From positions 1-46,002 of the forward strand of contig JAVBKV010000054.1 of NCBI GenBank assembly GCA_031553885.1: a stretch of DNA of 46,002 nt. Direction: 5' to 3'. The DNA comes from JAVBKV01 sp031553885. Its GTDB lineage: Bacteria > Bacteroidota > Bacteroidia > Bacteroidales > Azobacteroidaceae. Under the pieces are notes generated by a model. It was given only the letters and a program-made list of their open reading frames with translations, was not told the origin of the DNA and made no database searches. This document shows positions 24,952 through 32,711 of this stretch, piece after piece; the stretch's first letter is position 1; each line of letters opens with the position of its first letter. A program made the translations under genes and the position numbers.

Positions 24952-27078
24952 ATGGCAACGCTAGAAAAAATCAGGAATAAAGCAGGCTTACTCGTAGGTG
25001 TGGTGGGAGTTGCTTTGTTCGCATTTATTATTGGAGACTTCCTGAGATCAGGATCTACCTTCTTTCATCAATCCAAAGAAAAAATTGCTATCGTCGACGG
25101 TCAATCCATTAATTATCAGGATTATCAGAAAAAAGTTGATGATCAACTGGAACGTTATAAGGCCCAGCGGGGAAATGCATCATTAGGAGAAGAGGAGCAG
25201 GCGGGAATTCGTCAGCAAGTCTTTGAATACATGGTTAATCAGATCCTGATGGAAAAAGAAAGCGAGGAAATCGGGTTTGTGGTAAGCAAAGACGAAATGA
25301 AAGACATCATCATGGGAGATCATATTTCTCCGATGATTCAGCAAATGCCTGATTTTATCAATCCGCAAACGCAACAATTCGATAAAAGTCAGTTACTGCA
25401 GTTCTTGCAAATGATAGAAACGGATGATCTGAGCGGATATTCGCCTGAAGTACAAATGCAAATCCAGAATGCCAAGAATTACTGGTGGAATGTAGAGCAA
25501 TCGTTGAAACAACAACAATTACAAAATAAATTCAATACCCTGGTCGGGTTGGCCCTCGTACCCAATTCATTGGATGCCAAAGCAGCTTATGAGGAAAGTA
25601 AAATCAGTGTTGATTTTGATTATGTTTCGCAAGCGTATACATCTGTATCGGATGATCAGGTGAGTGTTTCGGATTCGGAACTCAAACAGTTGTATGAAAA
25701 AAGAAAAGAAAACTGTAAGCAGGAAGCTGCAAAAGTAGTCAGCTATATTGCCGTAAGTATTGTTCCCAGTGAAAAAGACTATAAAGAAGTAGAAACTCAT
25801 CTGGATGAGGTAAAGCCAGAGTTAGCTGAAGCTTCGGATGTTGCTGATATTGTAAATGATAACTCGGATGTGCCTTACCTGGATGCTTTCGTATCTGCAA
25901 GCCGGATGGAAGACAATATGAAAAATTTTGTAGAAAAAGCTTCTGTCGGAGACGTTGACGGACCTGCTTTAGTCAATGATACCTATTATATGTATAAGTT
26001 GGTGGCCAAGACTCAGGCTCCGGATTCCGTTCGCTGGAATCAGATGATGTTGCCTGCAGGAATGGACGATGCCCAGATAAAAACGTTGACTGACAGCTTG
26101 ATCCTGGTAATTAAAGGAGGTAAGCCTTTTGCTGAAATGGCACAGGAACTTACCAACGGACAAATGAACGGAGATATGGGTTGGCAAACGGAAGCGGCTA
26201 TCACAAGAGGTGCAGATGCTAAATTTAAGGATGTTATCTTCAATGCTTCTCTGAATGATGTTTTTGTTACTAAATCTTCGTTGGGTACTCACTTGGTTCA
26301 GGTTGTGGAAAAAACCAAACCGGTGGAAAAATACAAAGTGGCTAATATTCAGGTTGCGGTAGTTCCGAGTACGGAAACCCGCGATCATTTATATACTCAA
26401 CTGGCTGAATACGTGTCTAAGAACACCAAACTGGAAACATTTAAATCCGCTGCTTCCGAAGCCGGATATGTTTGCCAGAATGGAGCAACCGTTTATCCGA
26501 ATCAACCCATATTGCCGGGTGTCAACAATTCACGTCAGGCAATTCGTTGGGCGCTGGATCACAAAAAAGGAGCTATTTCCGATATCTTCGATTGCCAGAG
26601 CCATTTGGTTGTTATGGCCATGGAAGGTTCCCTGAAAGAAGGTTACTGTCCGTTCAATGCCGTCTCGGAAATTCTGAAACGGGAATTGATCAATGAAAAG
26701 AAGGGAGAAAAAATTATTGCAGACCTGAAATCAAAGAATCTGAGTTCTATGGAACAATATGCGGAAGCAATGGGTTCAACGGTACAGTCTGTTAAATTTG
26801 TGACTTTCGCTACCCCCCGTATCACAGGTCTGGGTACTGAACCTGTTGTTAATGCAAAAGCTCCTATAGCGGAAGTTGGTCAGGTTACTGCTCCGATGGC
26901 CGGAAAGAATGGGGTATATGTGTTGAAAGTAACGGATAAAAAAGAGAGTGAAGTGCCTTTCGATGCTGAAAATCAGAAGCAATCGTTGCGGGCTAATAAT
27001 TTTTATCGGGTATATCAGGCTCCTCAAATCCTGAAAGAAAAAGCCAGCGTGGAAGATAACCGTAGCCGGTTCTATTGA
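24952..27078 (+). CDS. PpiD/SurA-like peptidyl-prolyl cis-trans isomerase, membrane anchored
   Basis: The 708-residue protein has one N-terminal membrane helix (about 12-30, GLLVGVVGVALFAFIIGDFL), a SurA_N-like helical chaperone region, a parvulin-type PPIase core (about 340-455, with GGKPFAEMAQELT and GDMGWQTEAAI) and a degenerate second parvulin-like segment toward the end. This is the PpiD layout, in which the chaperone is anchored in the inner membrane and helps outer-membrane proteins leave the Sec translocon. It follows lptC after 163 bases and ends before a 13-bp stem-loop (27104-27140). Confidence 0.92.
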   Translation: MATLEKIRNKAGLLVGVVGVALFAFIIGDFLRSGSTFFHQSKEKIAIVDGQSINYQDYQKKVDDQLERYKAQRGNASLGEEEQAGIRQQVFEYMVNQILMEKESEEIGFVVSKDEMKDIIMGDHISPMIQQMPDFINPQTQQFDKSQLLQFLQMIETDDLSGYSPEVQMQIQNAKNYWWNVEQSLKQQQLQNKFNTLVGLALVPNSLDAKAAYEESKISVDFDYVSQAYTSVSDDQVSVSDSELKQLYEKRKENCKQEAAKVVSYIAVSIVPSEKDYKEVETHLDEVKPELAEASDVADIVNDNSDVPYLDAFVSASRMEDNMKNFVEKASVGDVDGPALVNDTYYMYKLVAKTQAPDSVRWNQMMLPAGMDDAQIKTLTDSLILVIKGGKPFAEMAQELTNGQMNGDMGWQTEAAITRGADAKFKDVIFNASLNDVFVTKSSLGTHLVQVVEKTKPVEKYKVANIQVAVVPSTETRDHLYTQLAEYVSKNTKLETFKSAASEAGYVCQNGATVYPNQPILPGVNNSRQAIRWALDHKKGAISDIFDCQSHLVVMAMEGSLKEGYCPFNAVSEILKRELINEKKGEKIIADLKSKNLSSMEQYAEAMGSTVQSVKFVTFATPRITGLGTEPVVNAKAPIAEVGQVTAPMAGKNGVYVLKVTDKKESEVPFDAENQKQSLRANNFYRVYQAPQILKEKASVEDNRSRFY

Positions 27079-27103
27079 AAACCAGTATTTCAAAAATATA
27101 CCT

Positions 27104-27140
27104 CAAACGGCGCTAAGAATTCAATCTTTAGCGCCGTTTG
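27104..27140 (+). terminator. Stem-loop after the PpiD-like gene
   Basis: CAAACGGCGCTAA (27104-27116) pairs perfectly with TTAGCGCCGTTTG (27128-27140) around an 11-base loop. No long T-run follows. It is 26 bases after the PpiD-like stop and just before the rlmN -7 box, so it probably separates the two transcripts. Confidence 0.65.
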
Positions 27141-27163
27141 TGTCAATTGACAATTCATTGTTG

Positions 27164-27171
27164 TACTTTTG
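27164..27171 (+). promoter_or_regulatory. -7 promoter element of rlmN
   Basis: TACTTTTG matches TAnnTTTG. It lies inside a longer possible frame starting at 27140, so the true rlmN start should be the ATG at 27194. Confidence 0.5.
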
Positions 27172-27193
27172 TGATTTCAAAAAAGATAGTTTT

Positions 27194-28216
27194 ATGATCC
27201 AGAAAGAGCTCTTATTAGGAAAGACATGGGCAGAGCTTCAACAAGTAGTTGCTGATATGGGCATGCCTTCTTTTACGGCAAAACAGATAGCCGACTGGCT
27301 TTACCGGAAGAAGATCTGTTCCATCGATGAAATGACCAATCTGTCATTAGCCTACCGGGATCGATTGAATGCAGCTTATTCGGTCGGAAGAGGTGCTTAT
27401 GCCCGGAAAGAGGAATCACAGGATGGGACGGTTAAGTATTTGTTTCCGGTAGCTGGATCGCGTTTTGTCGAAACGGTTTATATACCGGATAAAGACAGGG
27501 CTACACTTTGTGTCTCTTCCCAGGTCGGATGTAAAATGAATTGTTTGTTCTGCATGACGGGAAAGCAGGGCTTTGGCGCTCAGTTATCAGCTTGTGAAAT
27601 CCTGAATCAGATCCTTTCAGTTCCGGAAACCGATCAACTGACCAACCTTGTTTTTATGGGAATGGGTGAACCCATGGATAATGTCAGCGAGTTATTCAAA
27701 GTGCTGGAGATCCTGACTTCCGGTTATGGATTTGCCTGGAGCCCGAAACGGATTACGGTTTCCACGATTGGACTCATTCCCGGACTGGAACGGTTCCTGA
27801 ATGAAAGTCAGTGTCATTTAGCCATCAGCTTACATTCTCCTTTTCATGAGGAACGTCTGTCCATGATGCCTGTAGAGAAAGCATATCCCATCAGGCAGGT
27901 GTTGGACCTGATACGGAAATATGATTTTTCGAAACAGCGAAGAGTATCTTTCGAGTGTATCCTGTTCGGAGGTGTGAACGACAGCCTGCGTCACGCCGGA
28001 GCCCTGGTACGCCTGCTTTCCGGGATTCCCTGCAGGGTGAATCTGATTCGTTATCATGTCATTCCGGGAGTAAACCTTCCAGCTTCGGATCCGCAGGCTA
28101 TGGAGGTTTTCCGGGATTTTTTATCTTCAAAAGGGATTACTTGTACAATCAGAGCTTCACGGGGGGAAGACATTCTTGCTGCATGCGGGATGCTCTCGAC
28201 CAAGCATTCGAAATGA
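27194..28216 (+). CDS. rlmN: 23S rRNA (adenine-2503-C2)-methyltransferase
   Basis: From ATG 27194 this is a 340-residue radical SAM methylase. The cluster cysteines are in CKMNCLFCMTG (C-x3-C-x2-C). The upstream CVSSQVG, the LVFMGMGEPMDN segment and the late AACGM segment, with the methyl-carrying cysteine, are typical for RlmN. It methylates A2503 of 23S rRNA and A37 of some tRNAs. The Cfr resistance variant is not indicated, since linkage and motifs fit the housekeeping enzyme. It is followed after 60 bases by the pdxA gene with its own promoter. Confidence 0.96.
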   Translation: MIQKELLLGKTWAELQQVVADMGMPSFTAKQIADWLYRKKICSIDEMTNLSLAYRDRLNAAYSVGRGAYARKEESQDGTVKYLFPVAGSRFVETVYIPDKDRATLCVSSQVGCKMNCLFCMTGKQGFGAQLSACEILNQILSVPETDQLTNLVFMGMGEPMDNVSELFKVLEILTSGYGFAWSPKRITVSTIGLIPGLERFLNESQCHLAISLHSPFHEERLSMMPVEKAYPIRQVLDLIRKYDFSKQRRVSFECILFGGVNDSLRHAGALVRLLSGIPCRVNLIRYHVIPGVNLPASDPQAMEVFRDFLSSKGITCTIRASRGEDILAACGMLSTKHSK

Positions 28217-28224
28217 TGTTATTA

Positions 28225-28257
28225 TTTGTTAAGTTTCGGTGAAAATACTTATCTTTG
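28225..28257 (+). promoter_or_regulatory. Promoter of pdxA and the inositol-lipid gene block
   Basis: TTTG (28225-28228), a 21-base spacer and TATCTTTG (28250-28257) form a near-ideal Bacteroidota -33/-7 promoter, 19 bases before the pdxA ATG. No other equally strong promoter is seen until after the MIPS terminator. Confidence 0.7.
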
Positions 28258-28276
28258 CATATTAAAAAATTAGTAC

Positions 28277-29365
28277 ATGAATGAAAATATGATAAAAGTG
28301 GGAATACCCCACGGGGATATTAATGGCATTTCCTATGAAATTATCCTTAAAACCTTTGAAGATGTCCGGATTTTTGAATCTTGTATACCGATTGTTTACG
28401 GATCTTCCAAGGTGCTGGCTTATCACCGGAAAGTAATGGACCTCCAGCCGGTCAATACCAACTCAATCAATCATGCTGCGGATGCTACTGCTAACCGGTT
28501 GAATATTATCAACTGCATTGATGAAGAAATCAAGGTGGAATTATCCAAATCGACTCCGGAAGCAGGGCAGTCGGCCGTGTCGGCCCTGGAACGGGCTGTA
28601 AATGACTTGAAAGAGGGTGTCATCGATGTTTTGCTTACTTCCCCGCTAAATATTCATAATGTACCTTCCGGAAATTTTTCCGGACATACACATTGCCTGG
28701 AATCTCAATTTGGAAAGGAAGGAGAAGCGTTGACCTTGCTGGTCCGTGACGATTTCAGACTTGCTTTGGCAACTGGTCAGGTGGCGCTTTCCGAAGTGCC
28801 CGGATTGTTGACGGTTGATCTGATTGCTAATAAGCTTGAAGCATTTCATCAGAGTCTGGTTCGTGACTTTATGGTAACAACACCCCGTATTGCAGTGCTT
28901 TCCCTTAATCCGGGATCCGGAACGGATGATTGGATGGGAAAGGAGGAAAAAGAAATAATTCTTCCCGGAATGAAGGAAGCCGAAAAGAAAGGGGTTTATT
29001 GTTTTGGACCTTATGCTGCCGATGCATTTTTTTCTTCCGGTTTTTATTCCCGTTTCGATGGGGTGCTGGCTATGTATCATGATCAGGCCCTGGTGCCTTT
29101 CAGGACTATCTCCGGAGAAGAAGGAGTCCGTTTTACAACCGGTTTGCCTGTTGTACGGACCGCTCCCGATCAGGGAGTGAGTTATGATATCGCCGGACAG
29201 AATAAAGCATCTGAAACTGCATTTCGCAATGCATTATACCTGGCTGTGGATGTTTTTAAAAATCGGATAACAGATCAGAAAATTCATGCCAATCCGTTGA
29301 AAAAACAATATTTTGAGAAGGGTTCTGATAATGAAAAACTGGATCTGACAAAAGACGAGGATTAA
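28277..29365 (+). CDS. pdxA: 4-hydroxythreonine-4-phosphate dehydrogenase PdxA
   Basis: The 362-residue protein has the PdxA hallmarks: KVGIPHGDINGISYE at the start, metal-binding SGHTHCLE, AMYHDQALVPFR, and the C-terminal FTTGLPVVRTAPDQGVSYD-like segment with NKASE. It oxidises 4-phosphohydroxy-L-threonine in pyridoxal-5-phosphate synthesis, using NAD in the cytoplasm. The nucleotidyltransferase gene begins two bases after its stop, so it leads the inositol-lipid block. PLP is the cofactor of serine palmitoyltransferase, the first enzyme of sphingolipid synthesis, but a functional link to this block is speculative. Confidence 0.95.
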   Translation: MNENMIKVGIPHGDINGISYEIILKTFEDVRIFESCIPIVYGSSKVLAYHRKVMDLQPVNTNSINHAADATANRLNIINCIDEEIKVELSKSTPEAGQSAVSALERAVNDLKEGVIDVLLTSPLNIHNVPSGNFSGHTHCLESQFGKEGEALTLLVRDDFRLALATGQVALSEVPGLLTVDLIANKLEAFHQSLVRDFMVTTPRIAVLSLNPGSGTDDWMGKEEKEIILPGMKEAEKKGVYCFGPYAADAFFSSGFYSRFDGVLAMYHDQALVPFRTISGEEGVRFTTGLPVVRTAPDQGVSYDIAGQNKASETAFRNALYLAVDVFKNRITDQKIHANPLKKQYFEKGSDNEKLDLTKDED

Positions 29366-29367
29366 GA

Positions 29368-30075
29368 ATGAATTATGCAATCATAGCAGCAGGGGAGGGT
29401 TCCCGCTTGGTTCAGGAAGGTATTCAGTTGCCTAAACCATTGGTAGAGTTGAACGGAATACCCCTGATCGATCGTCTGATTTCTGTTTTTCTTAACAATG
29501 ATGCGGAAACCATCAGTATTATAGTCAATGAAGAAATGACGATGGTCAGGGAGCATTTGGAGATGCTGAGGCCGGAAATTCCGGTTCCGTTAAACCTGAT
29601 TGTTCATTCAACACCAAGTTCCATGCACAGTTTTTTTGAACTGAGCGATTTTCTGAAACAGGGAAAATTTTGTCTGACGACAGTGGATACTATTTTTAGA
29701 GAAGAAGAATTTACACTCTATATCCGGTCTTTTCTTTCTGATGAAGAATGTGACGGGATGATGGCGGTGACTGATTTTATCGATGACGAAAAACCATTGT
29801 ATGTATCTATGGATGAAAAAACGTGGATGATTAACGGATTTCTGGATGCATCCGATGGGAAAGAAAAATATGTTTCAGGAGGTATTTACTGTCTTTCGCC
29901 TAAGGCGATAAATACATTGAACCGGTGTCTGGAAAATGGCATGTCCCGTATGCGTAATTATCAGAGACAGTTGATTGCAGACGGATTAAAGTTGAAAGCA
30001 TATCCTTTCCGGAAAATTGTGGATGTGGATCATGCCGAGGATATTCGTAAAGCAGAATTGTTTTTGCTTTCGTGA
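29368..30075 (+). CDS. Nucleotidyltransferase (GT-A fold), probably inositol-lipid pathway
   Basis: The 235-residue protein has the sugar-nucleotidyltransferase start AIIAAGEGSR (4-13) with KPLVELNG (KP at 23-24), an LTTVD metal-binding segment near 103-107, and the C-terminal VDVDHAEDI motif. Such enzymes join a nucleoside triphosphate to a phosphorylated small molecule. Because it sits with MIPS and a CDP-alcohol phosphotransferase, a CTP:inositol-1-phosphate cytidylyltransferase-type activity (as in archaeal di-myo-inositol phosphate synthesis) is an attractive idea. The alternative is UTP or CTP with a sugar phosphate used as lipid headgroup decoration. Only the fold is certain. Confidence 0.85.
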   Translation: MNYAIIAAGEGSRLVQEGIQLPKPLVELNGIPLIDRLISVFLNNDAETISIIVNEEMTMVREHLEMLRPEIPVPLNLIVHSTPSSMHSFFELSDFLKQGKFCLTTVDTIFREEEFTLYIRSFLSDEECDGMMAVTDFIDDEKPLYVSMDEKTWMINGFLDASDGKEKYVSGGIYCLSPKAINTLNRCLENGMSRMRNYQRQLIADGLKLKAYPFRKIVDVDHAEDIRKAELFLLS

Positions 30076-30096
30076 CAAATATGAAAAATAAGTCTG

Positions 30097-30996
30097 ATGA
30101 AAATTAAAATAGCAGGAGTACGCAGAGGCAGTCAATATTCTCCGAATCATGTCGGAAATGATGCTGCAATCTTCAATCTCACTGTCCAGCATTTACAAAA
30201 ACTGGGCTGTGAAGTGATCGAATATTCGGAAGATGAATTTGCGGATTCACCCGTTGAGGAAGATATTATTTTCAATATGGCCCGGGATGTTCGTTCCATC
30301 CGTAAATTGCAGGAACTGGAAGACGGAGGAAAAATGGTTGTCAATTCCGGATATGGAATAGAGAATTGCACCCGGGAAAAAATGACCCGGTTGTTGTTAG
30401 CCGATCATATTCCGCATCCGCACAGTCTGATTATCCCTACAGACCAGCCTTTGCCTCTGATTTCTCAAACTCTGGGAGAGAACTGCTGGATTAAACGGGG
30501 AGATTTCCATGCGATTCACCGTGAGGATGTGACTTATGTCCGGAATCAGGAAGAGGCGGAAAGTGTATTACATGAATATGCGTTGCGGGGAATACCTACT
30601 GCCGTATTGAACGAACACCTGAAGGGAGACCTGGTGAAATTTTACGGAATAGCAGGTACGGATTTTTTTCATTGGTTTTATCCGGATGATTTGAATCATA
30701 CCAAATTCGGATTGGAGTCTATCAATGGAAAAGCGAACGGGATTCCTTTTGACCTGGAATCCCTTAAGGATATTTGCAACCGGGCAGCCCGGGTTCTGAA
30801 TATTTATATTTACGGCGGAGATTGCGTTGTCGATGCTTCCGGGACCTTGAGGATCATAGATTTTAATGACTGGCCGAGTTTTGCACCCTGTCGTTCGGAA
30901 GCTGCCGCTTCTATTGCCCGATGTATTTATGACAGGATACTGGAATGGCAGAAAAAATCAAAACTAACTGTACATCATGATGACAGATCAAAATAA
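30097..30996 (+). CDS. ATP-grasp enzyme of unknown substrate within the inositol-lipid block
   Basis: The 299-residue protein has an N-terminal pre-ATP-grasp domain (about 1-95) and then the ATP-grasp core. Lys133 is in WIKRGD, Glu173 and Lys181 in NEHLKGDLVKFYG, and the metal ligands are Asp242, Asp246, Asp255 and Asn257 in the GGDCVVD and IDFNDWPSF segments. The last motif resembles the DIN-x-x-P-x-Y/F ending of the RimK and ITPK (inositol polyphosphate kinase) branches. ATP-grasp enzymes form an acyl-phosphate and join it to an amine, or, in ITPK, phosphorylate inositol rings. The substrate here is unknown. Its end overlaps the next gene by 20 bases, pointing to a coupled function. Confidence 0.75.
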   Translation: MKIKIAGVRRGSQYSPNHVGNDAAIFNLTVQHLQKLGCEVIEYSEDEFADSPVEEDIIFNMARDVRSIRKLQELEDGGKMVVNSGYGIENCTREKMTRLLLADHIPHPHSLIIPTDQPLPLISQTLGENCWIKRGDFHAIHREDVTYVRNQEEAESVLHEYALRGIPTAVLNEHLKGDLVKFYGIAGTDFFHWFYPDDLNHTKFGLESINGKANGIPFDLESLKDICNRAARVLNIYIYGGDCVVDASGTLRIIDFNDWPSFAPCRSEAAASIARCIYDRILEWQKKSKLTVHHDDRSK

Positions 30997-31891
30997 ACCT
31001 ACGTTTGAATCAACACTGAAATCGAATGATACGGAGGAATTTATAGATATTCATTTTTATAGACCCATTGGTTATCGGTGGGCTTTGTTTTTTAACAAGC
31101 GAAACATTACTCCGAATCAAATTACCATCGCCGCTATTTTTATCGGAGTTGCAGCAGGAATTTGCTATTATTTTGAAAATACATGGATGAATGTCCTGGG
31201 TATTTTTCTGTTAATCTGGGCGAATTCTTATGATAGTGCAGACGGCCAACTGGCCCGGATGACAGGGCAGAAATCGGAAATGGGTCGTATCCTGGATGGT
31301 GCTTGCGGCGATTTCTGGTTTGCCTCTATTTACCTGTCGATTGCATTTCGTTTATGGCCGGAATGGAGCTATTGGATTTTTATTCTGGTATTTATAACCG
31401 GTTACTTTCATGGACGCCAGGCAGCGATGGCCGATTATTACAGGAATGTGCATCTGTTGTTTCTGAAAGGAAAAAAAGGAAGTGAATTAGATAATTCCAG
31501 GGATCTGGCTGTAAAATATAAAAAACTGGATTGGAAAAAAGAACCTCATATTAAATTTTTTGAAAGAAGTTATATCAGTTATACGAAAGGCCAGGAGAAC
31601 TGGTCACCCTGTTTACAACAAATGTTGAGAGTGCTGAATGAAAAGTACCGGGGAACAGCTCCTGACTGGTTCCGTCAGGCATTCAGGGAGAAGAGCCTGC
31701 CTTTAATGAAATATACCAATATGCTTTCATTTAACCTCCGTTCTATTGTTTTATTTATTTCGCTGTTGATTGATCTTCCCTGGATTTACTTCGTTTTTGA
31801 GATGACAATCATGAATGGAATGCTGATTTACATGGTTCGCAGGCACGAAAGCATTTGCCGTGATTTTACAGTCGAATTAGGAAAAAATTGA
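30977..31891 (+). CDS. CDP-alcohol phosphatidyltransferase, candidate phosphatidylinositol(-phosphate) synthase
   Basis: The 304-residue membrane protein carries the family signature with D86, D89, G90, A93, R94, G103 and D107. The fourth aspartate is shifted: residue 111 is Gly and residue 112 is Asp, giving D-x4-D instead of D-x3-D. Membrane segments surround the motif (about 45-85, 115-150 and 255-290). An unusually large soluble insert (about 165-240) is rich in K and charged residues. The enzyme should transfer a phospho-alcohol between CDP-linked and free partners at the inner membrane; with MIPS in the same block, inositol or inositol-phosphate is the likely acceptor. It overlaps the ATP-grasp gene by 20 bases. 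Confidence 0.85.
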   Translation: MMTDQNKPTFESTLKSNDTEEFIDIHFYRPIGYRWALFFNKRNITPNQITIAAIFIGVAAGICYYFENTWMNVLGIFLLIWANSYDSADGQLARMTGQKSEMGRILDGACGDFWFASIYLSIAFRLWPEWSYWIFILVFITGYFHGRQAAMADYYRNVHLLFLKGKKGSELDNSRDLAVKYKKLDWKKEPHIKFFERSYISYTKGQENWSPCLQQMLRVLNEKYRGTAPDWFRQAFREKSLPLMKYTNMLSFNLRSIVLFISLLIDLPWIYFVFEMTIMNGMLIYMVRRHESICRDFTVELGKN

Positions 31892-31892
31892 T

Positions 31893-31900
31893 TACCTTTG
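31893..31900 (+). promoter_or_regulatory. Possible internal -7 element before the HAD-family gene
   Basis: TACCTTTG matches TAnnTTTG and starts two bases after the CDP-alcohol phosphatidyltransferase stop, 24 bases before the HAD ATG. No matching -33 element is clear. It may give extra expression of the HAD and MIPS genes. Confidence 0.35.
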
Positions 31901-31923
31901 TCATTTAAAAATGAGAAGTGAAC

Positions 31924-32646
31924 ATGCTGAATATAGACCAGATAAAAGGAATTATATTTGATTACGGGGCAACGATCGATACAAACGGCAAGCATTGGGC
32001 CGAAGTCTTGTGGGATGCATATACCGACAATGAGGTGCCGGTAGAAAAGTCGGCATTTCGGGATGCATACGTTTATGGAGAACGTTATTTAGCCACGAAC
32101 CGGGTGATTCAACCGCACCATACATTCAGGGATGTTTTGTTAGCCAAGACAGATTTACAAATAAAATGGTTGGTTGAGCATGGTTTTTTACCGAAAGATG
32201 ATAAATCTTTTACTTATTCCCTTGCCGTTTCAAATCAATGTTATAACTTTGTAATCTCTACATTGCAAAAAGCAGAGCCTATTCTCAGCCGGTTGGCAGA
32301 AAAATACCTGATGGTGTTGGTTTCTAATTTTTATGGAAATGTGGAAGCTGTATTACAGGATTTTGGCTTATATTCTTATTTTGATTCAGTTATAGAATCT
32401 GCAGTGGTTGGGGTCAGGAAACCGGATCCAGCCATTTTTGTATTGGGGGTTAAGGCTTTGAATTTGAATCCGGAAGAAGTTGTGGTTATCGGAGATTCGC
32501 ACTCAAAAGATATTACACCGGCTACAAGTATAGGTTGCCGGACTATTTGGATTCAGGGACCGGGCTGGGAAGAAGAAAAGCCGGGATCGAAAGCCGACGA
32601 GATTATTCATGATTTTTCGGAGTTAAAGAAGATATTTAATTTGTAA
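31924..32646 (+). CDS. HAD-superfamily hydrolase lacking the +2 aspartate
   Basis: The 240-residue protein (from ATG 31924; a GTG at 31918 is possible) has the HAD fold. Motif I is FDYGATID with nucleophile Asp13, but the usual +2 acid/base aspartate is Gly15. Motif II is Ser in LVSNFYG, motif III is Lys in VRKPDPAIF, and motif IV is GDSHSKD. The D-x-G form occurs in haloacid-dehalogenase- and phosphonatase-like branches, so a simple phosphatase is not assured. Context with MIPS and a CDP-alcohol transferase makes dephosphorylation of inositol-1-phosphate or of phosphatidylinositol phosphate the natural hypothesis. A cap domain occupies about residues 20-110. Confidence 0.8.
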   Translation: MLNIDQIKGIIFDYGATIDTNGKHWAEVLWDAYTDNEVPVEKSAFRDAYVYGERYLATNRVIQPHHTFRDVLLAKTDLQIKWLVEHGFLPKDDKSFTYSLAVSNQCYNFVISTLQKAEPILSRLAEKYLMVLVSNFYGNVEAVLQDFGLYSYFDSVIESAVVGVRKPDPAIFVLGVKALNLNPEEVVVIGDSHSKDITPATSIGCRTIWIQGPGWEEEKPGSKADEIIHDFSELKKIFNL

Positions 32647-32711
32647 TCGATTAAAATGACTGATGTTATTTTTCAGCCGATATAAAAATTATTATAATAA
32701 AAATAAAGATT

